A stretch of 64,000 bases of DNA from contig JAHZHL010000029.1 in NCBI GenBank assembly GCA_019420305.1, forward strand, positions 124,001 through 188,000. Reading direction: 5' to 3'. Shown piece after piece: positions 25,019-34,052 of the stretch. This DNA is from Bacillota bacterium (lineage in GTDB: Bacteria > Bacillota > Clostridia > Peptostreptococcales > Anaerovoracaceae). A model generated the notes under the pieces. The model had not been told where the DNA came from. It made no database searches and worked only from the letters and a program-made list of their open reading frames with translations. Every line of letters begins with the position of its first letter. Position 1 is the first letter of the stretch. The translations under genes and the position numbers were made by a program.

Positions 25019-25927
25019 TTATATATCGTCCACCTCCGTAAAAATTCTCAGACGGTTGTGAAGGATGCTGAATTCCAGCGGGAATGGTTCTCCCTTCTCT
25101 CCGTCGATATCCGTCGAAATATTATCCTCACTTTCAATCCGCAGATGATCCGTCTGAAACGTCAGTACATGCTTGCTCTTGGAATGGTTCCCGTGAATGA
25201 CATTAAAGAGCAGCGGTCCCAGTTCCAGAATCGGCATTTTCCGGAATAAAATCACATCCATCATGCCGTCGTTAATCTCCGATTCCGGCGAAATTCTCTT
25301 GAATCCGCCCGCGGAAATTCCGTTCATCACGACCATAAAATACATTTCTTCTTCATAAGTCATATCGTCTGTGATAAGCTTTACTTTATGTGCTCTCAGA
25401 TTCGGCATTTCCGTAACCGCTTTGAGGTAATAGGCCATGACGCCGATGGTATTCTTCAGGTTCGGATCCGTCTTCTGGCTGACATCAATCAAAGCTCCCA
25501 TCGCTGCCACGTTAACGAAATAGCGATCGTTTACCTGTCCTACATCCGCGTTGGTAAAATGCTCTCCCAGCGCGATATCGATCATCTTATCCATATCATT
25601 TGGAATTTCAAAATAATAGGCAAAGTCATTTGCTGTACCTGCCGGAAAAATCGCCAACGGCAAGTTAATATTATGTCTTATCATGGCATTGACACAGATG
25701 TTGATCGTTCCATCTCCTCCTGCCGCGATAATCTGCCTGTATTCATCCTGGTTCATATTGGACAGCGCTTTGTTGATCGCCATGCCCTTTGCCGCCCGGA
25801 TCGGCTCAATCTGGTAGCCCGCGGTCTGGAAACGATCGATGATATGGTCCAGATTATTCTTGAACAACCCGTTTCCGGAATGGGGATTGTAGAACAGCAG
25901 AACTTTTTTCGCTTCTTTTTCACACAT
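25019..25927 (-). CDS. Diacylglycerol kinase / YegS-type lipid kinase
   Basis: The 302-residue protein has the DAGK catalytic motifs: FYNPHSGNG near residue 12, AAGGDGTINICVNAM (the GGDGT nucleotide loop) and FPAGTANDFAYYF. It phosphorylates a lipid such as diacylglycerol or a sphingoid-like lipid; which one is not clear. It overlaps folC by 8 bp. Confidence 0.88.
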   Translation of the reverse strand: MCEKEAKKVLLFYNPHSGNGLFKNNLDHIIDRFQTAGYQIEPIRAAKGMAINKALSNMNQDEYRQIIAAGGDGTINICVNAMIRHNINLPLAIFPAGTANDFAYYFEIPNDMDKMIDIALGEHFTNADVGQVNDRYFVNVAAMGALIDVSQKTDPNLKNTIGVMAYYLKAVTEMPNLRAHKVKLITDDMTYEEEMYFMVVMNGISAGGFKRISPESEINDGMMDVILFRKMPILELGPLLFNVIHGNHSKSKHVLTFQTDHLRIESEDNISTDIDGEKGEPFPLEFSILHNRLRIFTEVDDI

Positions 25928-27206
25928 GATTTAAAATCTCCTTTACACTTCCTATCAGATATAATGACCCGGCAAACAGCACAACCTCCGGTTCGGATTT
26001 ATGGCTCCGAGCCATCCGCACTGCCTGTCCGGCGCTTTCGGCGATTTCACACGCCGCGCCTTTTTCCTTCAGAATCCGCGCCAGTTCCCGCGCCGGCAGC
26101 TTCCTCGGGTTATCCGGTTCCGCCGCAATGAACTGATCCGTAATCTCGCAAAACGAATCGGTAATTTTATCGATCTCTTTATCAGCCAGCATTCCGACAA
26201 CCATCAGGATTCTGCGTTCCGGAAAACAACGCTTCATAGTTTCCCGGAGAGCCTCCGCTCCCGCGGCGTTATGGGCGCCGTCCAGAATCAGATACGGTTC
26301 CTCCCCCGCAATCTCGAATCTTCCCGGCTGCCTGGCTTTCTCCATTCCCCGGTACAGGTTATCCCGATGGACGTTTATCATTCCTTTTTTCCGCAGAATT
26401 TCCAGAGCCAGAAGGGCGGTCTTGGCATTTTCCACCTGATGTTTTCCCGCCATGCAAATACGCACGCCGCTGTAATCCGTGCCGTAGATTTTCATATCAA
26501 AAGAACTTCCCCCCGCGGTTTCCTCCCAGACAGCATACCGCAGCTTTGTGGCGTCATACAACACGCACCCCTTCTGGTAAGCAGTTCTTGCGATCACCGC
26601 CGCTGCTTCCCGTTGTTCAACATTGGAAACAACCGGAACGCCGGCTTTTATGATTCCTGCCTTCTCCCCCGCGATTTCTTCCAGGGTGCTGCCCAGGCGA
26701 TCCATGTGATCATAAGAAATGGAAGTAATAATGCTGATCAGCGGCTTTTCCACCACATTGGTGGAATCCCCTCTGCCTCCCAGCCCCACCTCCAGAATCA
26801 CAAAGTCCGCTTTTTTTTCCGCGAAATAAAGGAAGGCTATGGCGGTGACAACTTCAAATTCCGTGGGGGAATCCGCTCCTTCCCGAACCATTTCTTCCGC
26901 TTTTTCCAGTACGTTCCGGCTGCATGACTCCAGATCTTCATCGGAAATCTCCTGTCCGTCAAACTGGATCCGTTCGTTAAAGCGCCGGATAAAGGGTGAA
27001 ATATAAAGTCCCACCCGATATCCGTTTTCCTGAAGAGCTTCGTAAAGGTACCGGCAGACCGATCCCTTGCCGTTGGTTCCCGCCACATGAATGGCCTTTA
27101 AATCCCGGTGCGGGTTTCCCAGCTTGGCAAGAAGGATGTCCATTCGCTCCAGTCCCAGAACGCTTCCAAATCGTTCAAATTCGTGTATTCGTTTTATCGC
27201 GTCCAT
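25920..27206 (-). CDS. folC: Folylpolyglutamate synthase / dihydrofolate synthase
   Basis: FolC adds glutamates to folates (and in bacteria often makes dihydrofolate). The 428-residue protein has the Mur-ligase-type P-loop VAGTNGKGSVCRYL, the DSTNVVEKPL loop and the C-terminal ILDGAHNAAGAEAL. It starts with ATG at 27206, 11 bp after valS, the order found in Bacillus (valS-folC). Confidence 0.95.
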   Translation of the reverse strand: MDAIKRIHEFERFGSVLGLERMDILLAKLGNPHRDLKAIHVAGTNGKGSVCRYLYEALQENGYRVGLYISPFIRRFNERIQFDGQEISDEDLESCSRNVLEKAEEMVREGADSPTEFEVVTAIAFLYFAEKKADFVILEVGLGGRGDSTNVVEKPLISIITSISYDHMDRLGSTLEEIAGEKAGIIKAGVPVVSNVEQREAAAVIARTAYQKGCVLYDATKLRYAVWEETAGGSSFDMKIYGTDYSGVRICMAGKHQVENAKTALLALEILRKKGMINVHRDNLYRGMEKARQPGRFEIAGEEPYLILDGAHNAAGAEALRETMKRCFPERRILMVVGMLADKEIDKITDSFCEITDQFIAAEPDNPRKLPARELARILKEKGAACEIAESAGQAVRMARSHKSEPEVVLFAGSLYLIGSVKEILNHV

Positions 27207-27217
27207 AGTACCCCGCC

Positions 27218-29893
27218 TTACAGCTTTCTCTCTACGGTCGCCAGCTGTTCACAGACTTTTGCCAGCATTTCTTCATACTTAGCCATTTTCGCTTTTTCTT
27301 CGTTTACGACTTTCTCCGGCGCTTTCTTCACAAACCCTTCGTTGGAAAGCTTTCCTTTTACTCGCTTTACTTCGCCTTCCAGCTTTTTCTTTTCCTTGGT
27401 CAGCCGTTCAAACTCCGCTTTATAATCCACCAGATCATCCAGCGGAATAAAGAGTTCCGCCCCGTTTATAACCGCGGACATGACATCTTCCGGTACATCG
27501 CCCTTTTCTTCCGTAAAGGTAATGTCCGTAATATTCGCCAGCTTTTTGATATAGCGTTCCGCTGCCTGAATCGTATCCATGGAGTGGCCCTTCGCCAGAA
27601 TCACGGCTCGCAGCTTTCTGCTCGGCGCGGCATCCGCTTCCGCCCGGATATTCCGGATGCTGCGGATCGCGTCCATAGCCATGTTCAGCTTTTCCACCTC
27701 TTCCGGGAATTCGAAAGCGTTCTCATAAACCGGCCAGTGGTCTTTCATCAGGAAATGATCCGGATTCTCTTCCGATGCTGCCTCTTTTGGCAGATATCCC
27801 CAGATTTCCTCTGTAATATACGGCATAAACGGATGGAGCATGCGGAGCATGTCTTTGAGGGATCTGACAAGAACAGATCTCGCAACAGCCTTGTCCTCTT
27901 CATCCTCACCATAGAGCCGTCCTTTTACGATTTCAATGTACCAGTCGCAGTATTCGTTCCAGATCAGCTCGTAAACCCGCTGGCCCGCCAGAGCCAGATC
28001 GAATTTTTCCATGGTTTCTGTCATATACTTCGCCGCGTCGTTCACTCTCGAAAGGATCCATTTATCCTCATCCTGCAGCGCGCCTTCTTTCATTGGCAGG
28101 AAGTTTCCGTCCTCGTCCTGCAAGTTCATAATTACAAACCGGGAAGCGTTCCACAGCTTGTTGGCAAAGTTTCTGGCGCTTTCCAGCTTGTCCTCTTTAA
28201 AGCGCATATCGTTGCCCGGCGTGATTCCGGTTGTGATCATAAAGCGCAGAGCGTCAGCCCCGTACTGATCGATGATTTCCAGCGGATCAATGCCATTTCC
28301 CAGAGATTTGCTCATTTTGCGGCCTTCCGCGTCTCTCACAAGTCCATGGACATACACATATTTAAACGGCGCTTTCCCTGTGGTTTCCAGCGCGGAAAAG
28401 ACCATGCGCACAACCCAGAAGAAAATAATATCGTAGCCCGTAACCAGCACATCTGTCGGGTAAAAATACTTCAGATCTTCGGTTTCCTCCGGCCATCCCA
28501 GGGTGGAGAAAGGCCACAGGGCGGAAGAGAACCAGGTATCCAGTACATCCTCGTCCTGTTTCAGGTTGGTGCTCCCGCATTTCGTACAGGTTTCCGGCGT
28601 GTGCTCCGCTACGATAATCTCTCCGCAGTCCTGGCAGTACCACGCCGGAATCCGGTGTCCCCACCACAGCTGACGGGAAATGCACCAGTCACGGATCTCT
28701 TCCAGCCAGTGAAGATACGTCTTTTCAAACCGCTCCGGCACATGCTTCAGTTCCCCCTTTTTAGCGACTTCGATGGCCGGTTTTGCCAGTTCTTCCATTT
28801 TTACAAACCACTGATCCGACAGCATCGGCTCGATAACCGTGCCGCAGCGGTAACATTCGCCTACCGGAATCACTTTGTCTTCCGTCTTTACCAGATACCC
28901 CGCCTCTTCCAGATCCGCGATCCAGGCCTTCCGGCATTCGTACCGATCCATACCTTCGTATTTGCCCGCCAGGCTGTTCATGGTCGCGTCTTCGTTGATG
29001 CAGCAGAGGCTTTCCAGGTTCTGTCTCTGTCCCACTTCAAAGTCGTTGGCGTCATGGGCCGGCGTAATCTTAACGGCGCCGGTTCCTTTTTCCGGATCCG
29101 GATACGGGTCTGCCACAACCGGAATTTCTCTTCCCACAAGAGGCAGAATGACCTTTTTCCCGACCAGATCCTTGTACCGCTCATCTTCCGGATGAACCGC
29201 GATGGCCACATCCCCGAACATAGTTTCCGGTCTTGAGGTGGCAACCACAACGCCTTCCCCGCCGTCCGCCGCCGGATAGCGAAAATACCAGTACTTGCCG
29301 TTTTTATCTTCATGCTCTACTTCCGCGTCGGAAAGAGATGTCCCGCATTTCGGGCACCAGTTGATGAGCCGGTTGCCCCGGTAAATATATCCCTTTTCAT
29401 ATAATTTTACAAAGAAATGGTTCACCGCCCTGTTGCATCCCTCATCCATGGTAAAGCGTTCCCTGCTCCAGTCGCAGGAATCTCCCAGCTTTCGGCACTG
29501 CTTTGTAATTTTTCCGCCGTAAATCCGCTTCCAGTCCCAGGCGCGCTTCAGAAATTCTTCCCGCCCGATGTCTTCTTTTTCCAGGCCTTCATCCTGCCTC
29601 AGTTTTTCCACAACCTTTACTTCGGTGGCGATGCTGGCGTGATCGCTGCCCGGAAGCCACAGGGCGCTGTACCCCTGCAGTCTCTTAAAACGGGTCAATA
29701 CGTCCTGAAGTGTCTGATCCAGAGCGTGCCCCATGTGAAGCTGCCCTGTAATGTTCGGAGGCGGCATCACAATCGTAAACGGTTTTTTATCCGGATCGCG
29801 CTCTGCTCGGAATGCTCCCTTTTCTTCCCACATCTGATAGATGCGGTCTTCAAAATCCTTCGGATTATAGGTTTTCGCAAGATTTTTGCTCAT
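27218..29893 (-). CDS. valS: Valyl-tRNA synthetase
   Basis: ValRS charges tRNA-Val. The 891-residue protein has the class I HIGH-type motif PPNITGQLHMGHALD, the KMSKS motif (GRKMSKSLGNG), an editing domain in between and a C-terminal coiled coil (RLTKEKKKLEGEVKRVKGKL). It is controlled by a T-box leader (29894-30180). The length is normal for bacterial ValRS. Confidence 0.98.
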   Translation of the reverse strand: MSKNLAKTYNPKDFEDRIYQMWEEKGAFRAERDPDKKPFTIVMPPPNITGQLHMGHALDQTLQDVLTRFKRLQGYSALWLPGSDHASIATEVKVVEKLRQDEGLEKEDIGREEFLKRAWDWKRIYGGKITKQCRKLGDSCDWSRERFTMDEGCNRAVNHFFVKLYEKGYIYRGNRLINWCPKCGTSLSDAEVEHEDKNGKYWYFRYPAADGGEGVVVATSRPETMFGDVAIAVHPEDERYKDLVGKKVILPLVGREIPVVADPYPDPEKGTGAVKITPAHDANDFEVGQRQNLESLCCINEDATMNSLAGKYEGMDRYECRKAWIADLEEAGYLVKTEDKVIPVGECYRCGTVIEPMLSDQWFVKMEELAKPAIEVAKKGELKHVPERFEKTYLHWLEEIRDWCISRQLWWGHRIPAWYCQDCGEIIVAEHTPETCTKCGSTNLKQDEDVLDTWFSSALWPFSTLGWPEETEDLKYFYPTDVLVTGYDIIFFWVVRMVFSALETTGKAPFKYVYVHGLVRDAEGRKMSKSLGNGIDPLEIIDQYGADALRFMITTGITPGNDMRFKEDKLESARNFANKLWNASRFVIMNLQDEDGNFLPMKEGALQDEDKWILSRVNDAAKYMTETMEKFDLALAGQRVYELIWNEYCDWYIEIVKGRLYGEDEEDKAVARSVLVRSLKDMLRMLHPFMPYITEEIWGYLPKEAASEENPDHFLMKDHWPVYENAFEFPEEVEKLNMAMDAIRSIRNIRAEADAAPSRKLRAVILAKGHSMDTIQAAERYIKKLANITDITFTEEKGDVPEDVMSAVINGAELFIPLDDLVDYKAEFERLTKEKKKLEGEVKRVKGKLSNEGFVKKAPEKVVNEEKAKMAKYEEMLAKVCEQLATVERKL

Positions 29894-30176
29894 ATATCAT
29901 TCTCCTTTTCCTTCGTGATTCACAGTATAAAAAAACCGTCCTTTTCTACAAAGGACGGAAAGTTCCGCGGTACCACCTTTTTTCCGGTCGTCTTCGCGCA
30001 GGGGAACAGGGTCCACATCTGCCCGGACGATTCCGGCTCTCATTTCCCAGTAAGACTCCAAAGCAACCTTCAAAAACTGTTTCCCTTAAAGGCCTCTCAG
30101 CCGCGGACCTTCTCTCTGGCAAGGACTGGTTTTCTACTCCTCTTTTTCAGCGTCTTGTATGAAATTGCATAGAACT
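29894..30176 (-). promoter_or_regulatory. T-box leader of valS
   Basis: The minus strand shows the T-box core GGTGGTACCGCGG (29965-29977), followed by a terminator (arms 29936-29958, then seven T at 29929-29935). The long upstream part can form stem I. Uncharged tRNA pairing with the T-box is the known way such leaders release transcription. GGTTG in the stem I part is a candidate GUU valine specifier, but I have not proven the fold. Confidence 0.9.
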
Positions 30177-30204
30177 AGTTTACCTTATTACCGGGAAATG
30201 TCAA
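30177..30204 (-). promoter_or_regulatory. Promoter of the valS T-box leader
   Basis: On the minus strand there is TTGACA (30199-30204), 16 bases, then TAAACT (30177-30182). Confidence 0.7.
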
Positions 30205-30231
30205 GCGGATTCTGGCTTTTTCCGCGTCCAT

Positions 30232-31254
30232 TTAAAGTTTTTCGATTTCTTCCGGGCGGAGTCCCGTAAGCTCCGCTATCTTTTGGGGAGAAAAATTTTC
30301 CATCTTCAGGTTTCGCGCAATCCTTTTGGCGCTCTCCGCGCTCCCCTCTGCGCGGCCTTCCGCAATACCTTCGGCGCGTCCCTCCGCAATACCTTCGGCA
30401 TGACCTTCCAGAATGCCTTCCGCGAGACCTTCGGCATGACCTTCCGTAAGACCCTTCGCATGGCCCTCCGCGTAGCCCAGTTCTTTTGCCTTCTGCTTTT
30501 CTTCCCGTACCTCCTTTACCTCCCGCATGAGAATCGCTTCCTGCATCTTATACATCTCGCGGGACATCCGGTACGCGAACAGCCGGTCATCTTCGCTCAC
30601 TTTTTTCAATTCTTCATCCGCCATGGCGATCACCTCATCTCCTGTCTCCAGCAGCCTCTCCACATACGCTTCCTGCCCCGGCTCCCCCGTGCTGTTCATA
30701 TAGGCGCTCAGTACTTCCAGCGGGCTCAGCTCTTCCGCCTTCTTTCCCCGCCAGTTGTATTTCCCCAGTTCCAGAATATGCAGCTGCGCCATTTCACTCA
30801 GCTCATAACCCGTTCTCTGATTTTTCAGCACAAAACAGCTGTGCGCCGGTTCGCTCTCCGGCAGGCAGGAATCCTTTAAAATCACGATTACGATACTTTT
30901 TTTCAGTTTATCATAGTTTTCTCCCTTTTCCAACCCCCGTACCACCAGTTTGCTCAGATAATACAAAAACCGGTTCATCAGTTCCTTCGTGGCGCTGATC
31001 TGCATTTCAATGTCGATCTGCTCTCCCCGGCTGGTTTCCACCAGAATATCCATAATAATTTCTTTTTCCTCTTCCAGTTCCCCGATGGAAAAAGGGTTCT
31101 GATAGTCCAGCGCCACAATGGGATCTTCGGTTCTTTCCAAAATCCGGTTTAACAAAGCGATCAGCGCCCGCTTGCTTCCCGGCGTATCCCGGCCGAATAC
31201 GGCTTTAAAAATAATGTCACTGGTCAGCGGTTCTCTGTGAATATGTAATCCCAT
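30232..31254 (-). CDS. Rpn family (PD-(D/E)XK) recombination-promoting nuclease-like protein
   Basis: The protein has the Rpn/YhgA transposase-nuclease layout. The N-terminal part carries SDIIFKAVFGRDTPGSKRALI and the strand/helix DILVETSRGEQIDIEMQIS, which provides a D..E-x-Q active-site pattern. The C-terminal tail is a run of (E)GHAEG/GRAEG repeats (about residues 255-310). Known members cut DNA and promote recombination without RecA. I chose ATG at 31254, preceded by GGGAGG (340 residues). It has its own promoter and no partner. Confidence 0.85.
   Translation of the reverse strand: MGLHIHREPLTSDIIFKAVFGRDTPGSKRALIALLNRILERTEDPIVALDYQNPFSIGELEEEKEIIMDILVETSRGEQIDIEMQISATKELMNRFLYYLSKLVVRGLEKGENYDKLKKSIVIVILKDSCLPESEPAHSCFVLKNQRTGYELSEMAQLHILELGKYNWRGKKAEELSPLEVLSAYMNSTGEPGQEAYVERLLETGDEVIAMADEELKKVSEDDRLFAYRMSREMYKMQEAILMREVKEVREEKQKAKELGYAEGHAKGLTEGHAEGLAEGILEGHAEGIAEGRAEGIAEGRAEGSAESAKRIARNLKMENFSPQKIAELTGLRPEEIEKL
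30334..30480. repeat. 12-nt coding repeat in the Rpn-like gene
   Basis: Around 30334-30480 the coding strand repeats a 12-nt unit that encodes variants of GHAEG, GRAEG and GLAEG. Codon use differs between units, so the array is old rather than a fresh expansion. Tandem tails of this sort are often variable in length between strains. Confidence 0.8.
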
Positions 31255-31297
31255 ACAGTAAATCCCTCCCTTTTGTGATTGGATAATATTTACTGTA

Positions 31298-31326
31298 ATT
31301 TTATTACATTCTCTACAACAAATCAA
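31298..31326 (-). promoter_or_regulatory. Sigma-A promoter of the Rpn-like gene
   Basis: On the minus strand there is TTGATT (31321-31326), 17 bases, then TAAAAT (31298-31303). Confidence 0.7.
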
Positions 31327-31388
31327 GATATTTAGAAATTTTTTCCATATCAAAAATAGAAAAATCCGCTGATTCGCCGCAATCGGCT

Positions 31389-31874
31389 CTATCCCTGCTT
31401 TCCGCCAGCTTCCCTTTCCATTTCACGGATCATGCCTTCGATCATTTCCGAAGTAAAGCAGAGATTCTCACTCATCGGGTTGATGACAAACCCGCGGACC
31501 GCTTTTCCCTGGCCCAGGATCATATTTGCCAGATCTTCAAAGTTGACGATCATGCTCTGCTGATCTGTCTCGCCGCTGCACTTGCGGAGCGCTTCCCCAT
31601 GGGTAAATACCGGATAGTACAGATCGCCGTTAGCCGCCTTGATGAGTTCAAAGCTAATGGTTGTATCCTTTTCCAGCACGATTTCCTTTTCCGTTTCGTC
31701 AAGCACCGGATCCCGATCCAGAGAAACGGGAGCCAGTAGTCTGGCCCGCACGACCTCATTGAGCAGCCTTACGGTATTTTCCTGAGACTCCTCTTTTTTT
31801 AGCGCTTCGATGCTTTCCAGAAGACTGTCATTGCGGATCGGCTTTGGCGCTTCCTTCTTTTTGTTTTCTGCCAT
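31389..31874 (-). CDS. SseB-like protein
   Basis: The 161-residue protein resembles the N-terminal SseB domain (LAPVSLDRDPVLDETEK, then LIKAANGDLYYPVFTHGEAL). Related proteins from Streptomyces and enterics are linked to enhanced serine sensitivity, but their biochemical role is unknown. The first 15 residues are basic. It lies 5 bp after larC and is probably co-transcribed with larBC; the functional link is unclear. Confidence 0.7.
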   Translation of the reverse strand: MAENKKKEAPKPIRNDSLLESIEALKKEESQENTVRLLNEVVRARLLAPVSLDRDPVLDETEKEIVLEKDTTISFELIKAANGDLYYPVFTHGEALRKCSGETDQQSMIVNFEDLANMILGQGKAVRGFVINPMSENLCFTSEMIEGMIREMEREAGGKQG

Positions 31875-31879
31875 GCGTC

Positions 31880-32557
31880 TTACTCTCCTTCCTCAATCAA
31901 AAAGGCTTTCAGCCCTTCTTTTCCTGTGTCTCTGCCTCCCTTTGCCACCGCGGTTTTCACAACTCTGCCACGGGGCATGTCCTCCGTGTATTTCGCGCCG
32001 ATGCCCATCAGGACGCCAAGTCCGGAAGGGGTTACCATCTCCGTTTCAATGTCCTCGGTGGCAAACACATAATCGCAAGTTTCCCGCATGGCCATAACTG
32101 CCGGAACCGGAACCGGAATCCTGCCGTGGCTGCACTCGATAAACCCTTTTCCGTCGTGAAGCTCGGAGCACAGAATCTCCTGAACCCCCAGATCTTCCAG
32201 GCCGACGGCAATTCCCGCGATATTGCGGATCGCCTGAGGTCTTCCCACCTCATGAAAATGGACATTTTCCACATCCGATTCATGCACTTTGGCCTCCGCC
32301 CGCGCGATGACCAGATAAATCGAGCACATAATGTCTTTCACCGGCTGCGGCAATTCGCTCTCCTCAATCAGGCGGCGAATCTCCCTGTGGCTCCGGTGGC
32401 TGTGATGATGCGCGTGTCCGCCATGAGAATGCTGAGAATGCCCTTCCTCTTCTATCCGCAATCTCTGCGCCGCGCCGGTATCCGCGCCCAGCCCCGTTAG
32501 CGCGTTTAAAATCATATCGCTGCTGACTCCGCTGGTGCAATCAAAATATAGCTTCAT
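31880..32557 (-). CDS. larC: Nickel-pincer cofactor protein LarC, N-terminal (LarC1-type) domain only
   Basis: LarC inserts nickel into the pyridinium-bisthiocarboxylate mononucleotide to give the NPN cofactor of lactate racemase. The 225-residue protein starts with MKLYFDCTSGVSSDMILNAL and has VENVHFHEVGRPQAIRNIAG and GRIPVPVPAV, typical of the first domain. A His-rich segment (residues 40-57, with HSHGGHAHHHSH) probably binds nickel. It lacks the second domain found in full-length LarC of about 400 residues. The downstream gene begins at once, so I see no frame-shifted LarC2 here. It follows larB. Confidence 0.85.
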   Translation of the reverse strand: MKLYFDCTSGVSSDMILNALTGLGADTGAAQRLRIEEEGHSQHSHGGHAHHHSHRSHREIRRLIEESELPQPVKDIMCSIYLVIARAEAKVHESDVENVHFHEVGRPQAIRNIAGIAVGLEDLGVQEILCSELHDGKGFIECSHGRIPVPVPAVMAMRETCDYVFATEDIETEMVTPSGLGVLMGIGAKYTEDMPRGRVVKTAVAKGGRDTGKEGLKAFLIEEGE

Positions 32558-32598
32558 AAACGATTCCTCCTGGTATTTCTTCCCTGATCTATAGCCTT

Positions 32599-33357
32599 CT
32601 ATTCTCCGCTTCCCATCCGGTTAATATTTGATGCCAGATAGGCCGCGCCGAATCCATTATCGATATTCACGATCCCCACACCATTAGCGCAGCTGTTGAG
32701 CATAGATAAAAGGGCGGAAATTCCGCCTAAATTCGCTCCGTATCCGATGCTTGTGGGAACCGCGATGACCGGACGCTCCACCAGTCCTCCGACTACGCTT
32801 GCCAGGGCTCCTTCCATACCTGCCACGACAATCAGCACATTGGCGCTGCGTATCCGGTCCAGCTTGGCGAACAACCTGTGGATTCCCGCGACTCCTACAT
32901 CATAGATGCGATCCACTTTGTTTCCCAGAGCCTGGGCGGTCACCGCCGCTTCTTCGGCAACCGGAATATCCGCGGTTCCCGCTGTCACAACCGCAATCGT
33001 TCCTTCCCGCTTTGGCACAGGCTCTTTGATCCGCACAATCATACGTGCCTGCGGATCGTATTCCGCGTCGGGAAGCACCTTTCTGACTGCTTCAAAATCC
33101 GCTTCCGTTGCTCTGCTTCCAATGATATTCGCGTTCTGCCGGGCCAGCTCTTTCATAATCACCGCGATCTGCTCCGGCGTCTTTCCCTGGCAGAATACCG
33201 CCTCCGGATATCCGGTTCTGAGATTGCGATGCTGGTCAATATTGGCAAATCCCAAATCTTCAAAAGGAAGATCCTTAAGGATCTCTACCGCTTCTTCCGG
33301 TTTCGTGTTCCCTTCCGCCACTTTCCGCATCAGATTCGTCAGATATTCTTTATCCAT
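32599..33357 (-). CDS. larB: NPN cofactor biosynthesis enzyme LarB
   Basis: LarB carboxylates and hydrolyses nicotinate adenine dinucleotide, the first step of NPN synthesis. The 252-residue protein (ATG at 33357 behind GAGGAG) has the PurE-like core: VVTAGTADIPVAEEA, GVAGIHRLF, VVAGMEGALASVVGGL and the conserved PTSIGYGANLGG. I discarded the in-frame extension to 33705, which overlaps the NikE-type gene antiparallel in composition. larB and larC have their own promoter, just downstream of the nickel-type importer genes. No larE or larA is in the window. Confidence 0.93.
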   Translation of the reverse strand: MDKEYLTNLMRKVAEGNTKPEEAVEILKDLPFEDLGFANIDQHRNLRTGYPEAVFCQGKTPEQIAVIMKELARQNANIIGSRATEADFEAVRKVLPDAEYDPQARMIVRIKEPVPKREGTIAVVTAGTADIPVAEEAAVTAQALGNKVDRIYDVGVAGIHRLFAKLDRIRSANVLIVVAGMEGALASVVGGLVERPVIAVPTSIGYGANLGGISALLSMLNSCANGVGIVNIDNGFGAAYLASNINRMGSGE

Positions 33358-33373
33358 TCGTGATTCTCCTCGT

Positions 33374-33402
33374 ATTATAATTACTTTATCCGCGGGTTTC
33401 AA
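33374..33402 (-). promoter_or_regulatory. Promoter of larB-larC
   Basis: On the minus strand there is TTGAAA (33397-33402), 17 bases, then TATAAT (33374-33379), ten bases before the ribosome binding site of larB. It can drive larBC and the SseB-like gene apart from the importer. Confidence 0.65.
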
Positions 33403-33437
33403 GACTCCGCGGTGCCCCGGATATTCTGCCGCCGGAC

Positions 33438-34052
33438 TCAAATATGGTTCAAATCGGGCAATGATACGATCCGGGTACAGACCTTTTCCGCCAGCGCCAT
33501 GTTGTGGGTCACAACCACGAGCCCCATCTGCTTTTTCTCCGCGTACTCCATCAGCAGATGCCAGATCTGCGCCTGCGTAATCACATCCAGCATGGTACTG
33601 ATTTCGTCGCAAATCAGAAACCGGGTGTCCGGCCCCAGAACTCTGGCGATGCAGAACCGCTGGAGCTCGCCGCCGGAAAGTTCGGAAGGCCAGCGCTTCA
33701 GCCACTCCTTTTCAATCCCCATAGCCGTAAGGAGTTCCGGATCCGGATTCCAGCATTCCCGCAAAACTCTTTCCATCTTCCATCTCGGATTCACCGCCTG
33801 CTCCGGATGCTGATAAATCATCTGCACCGGACAGTATCCGCTTTTGGGCAGCGGTTTTCCATCCAGCAGGATCTGCCCCCGCGTCGGATCCGCATATCCG
33901 GCCAGCAGCTTTGAAAGGGTGCTTTTTCCGTATCCGGACGGTCCCACCAGTCCCACCCGCTCGCGGGAATCCACGGTAAAATCCAAATCCTTTAAAATCC
34001 ATGGCGCTCTCTTATGGTATCGAAAGCAGACCTGCTGTGCTTTAAGTTGCAT
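33438..34052 (-). CDS. ABC transporter ATPase, nickel/peptide type, second ATPase (NikE-like)
   Basis: The 204-residue ATPase has Walker A (GPSGYGKSTL), the signature LSGGELQRFCIARVL, Walker B (RFLICDEIS) and the switch His (VVTHN). It is shorter than NikE or OppF (about 260-330) because the C-terminal extension with the zinc/Fe-S-type Cys is missing. It overlaps the first ATPase by 11 bp. It completes the importer at 33438-38461. Confidence 0.85.
   Translation of the reverse strand: MQLKAQQVCFRYHKRAPWILKDLDFTVDSRERVGLVGPSGYGKSTLSKLLAGYADPTRGQILLDGKPLPKSGYCPVQMIYQHPEQAVNPRWKMERVLRECWNPDPELLTAMGIEKEWLKRWPSELSGGELQRFCIARVLGPDTRFLICDEISTMLDVITQAQIWHLLMEYAEKKQMGLVVVTHNMALAEKVCTRIVSLPDLNHI

Noticed and set aside
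27584..29236. 550-codon open frame on the plus strand
   Set aside because: It is antisense to valS, has no ribosome binding site or family similarity, and arises from the codon pattern of valS.
33358..33705. N-terminal extension of LarB
   Set aside because: It overlaps the end of the second importer ATPase gene, has no ribosome binding site and no family similarity; ATG 33357 has GAGGAG.
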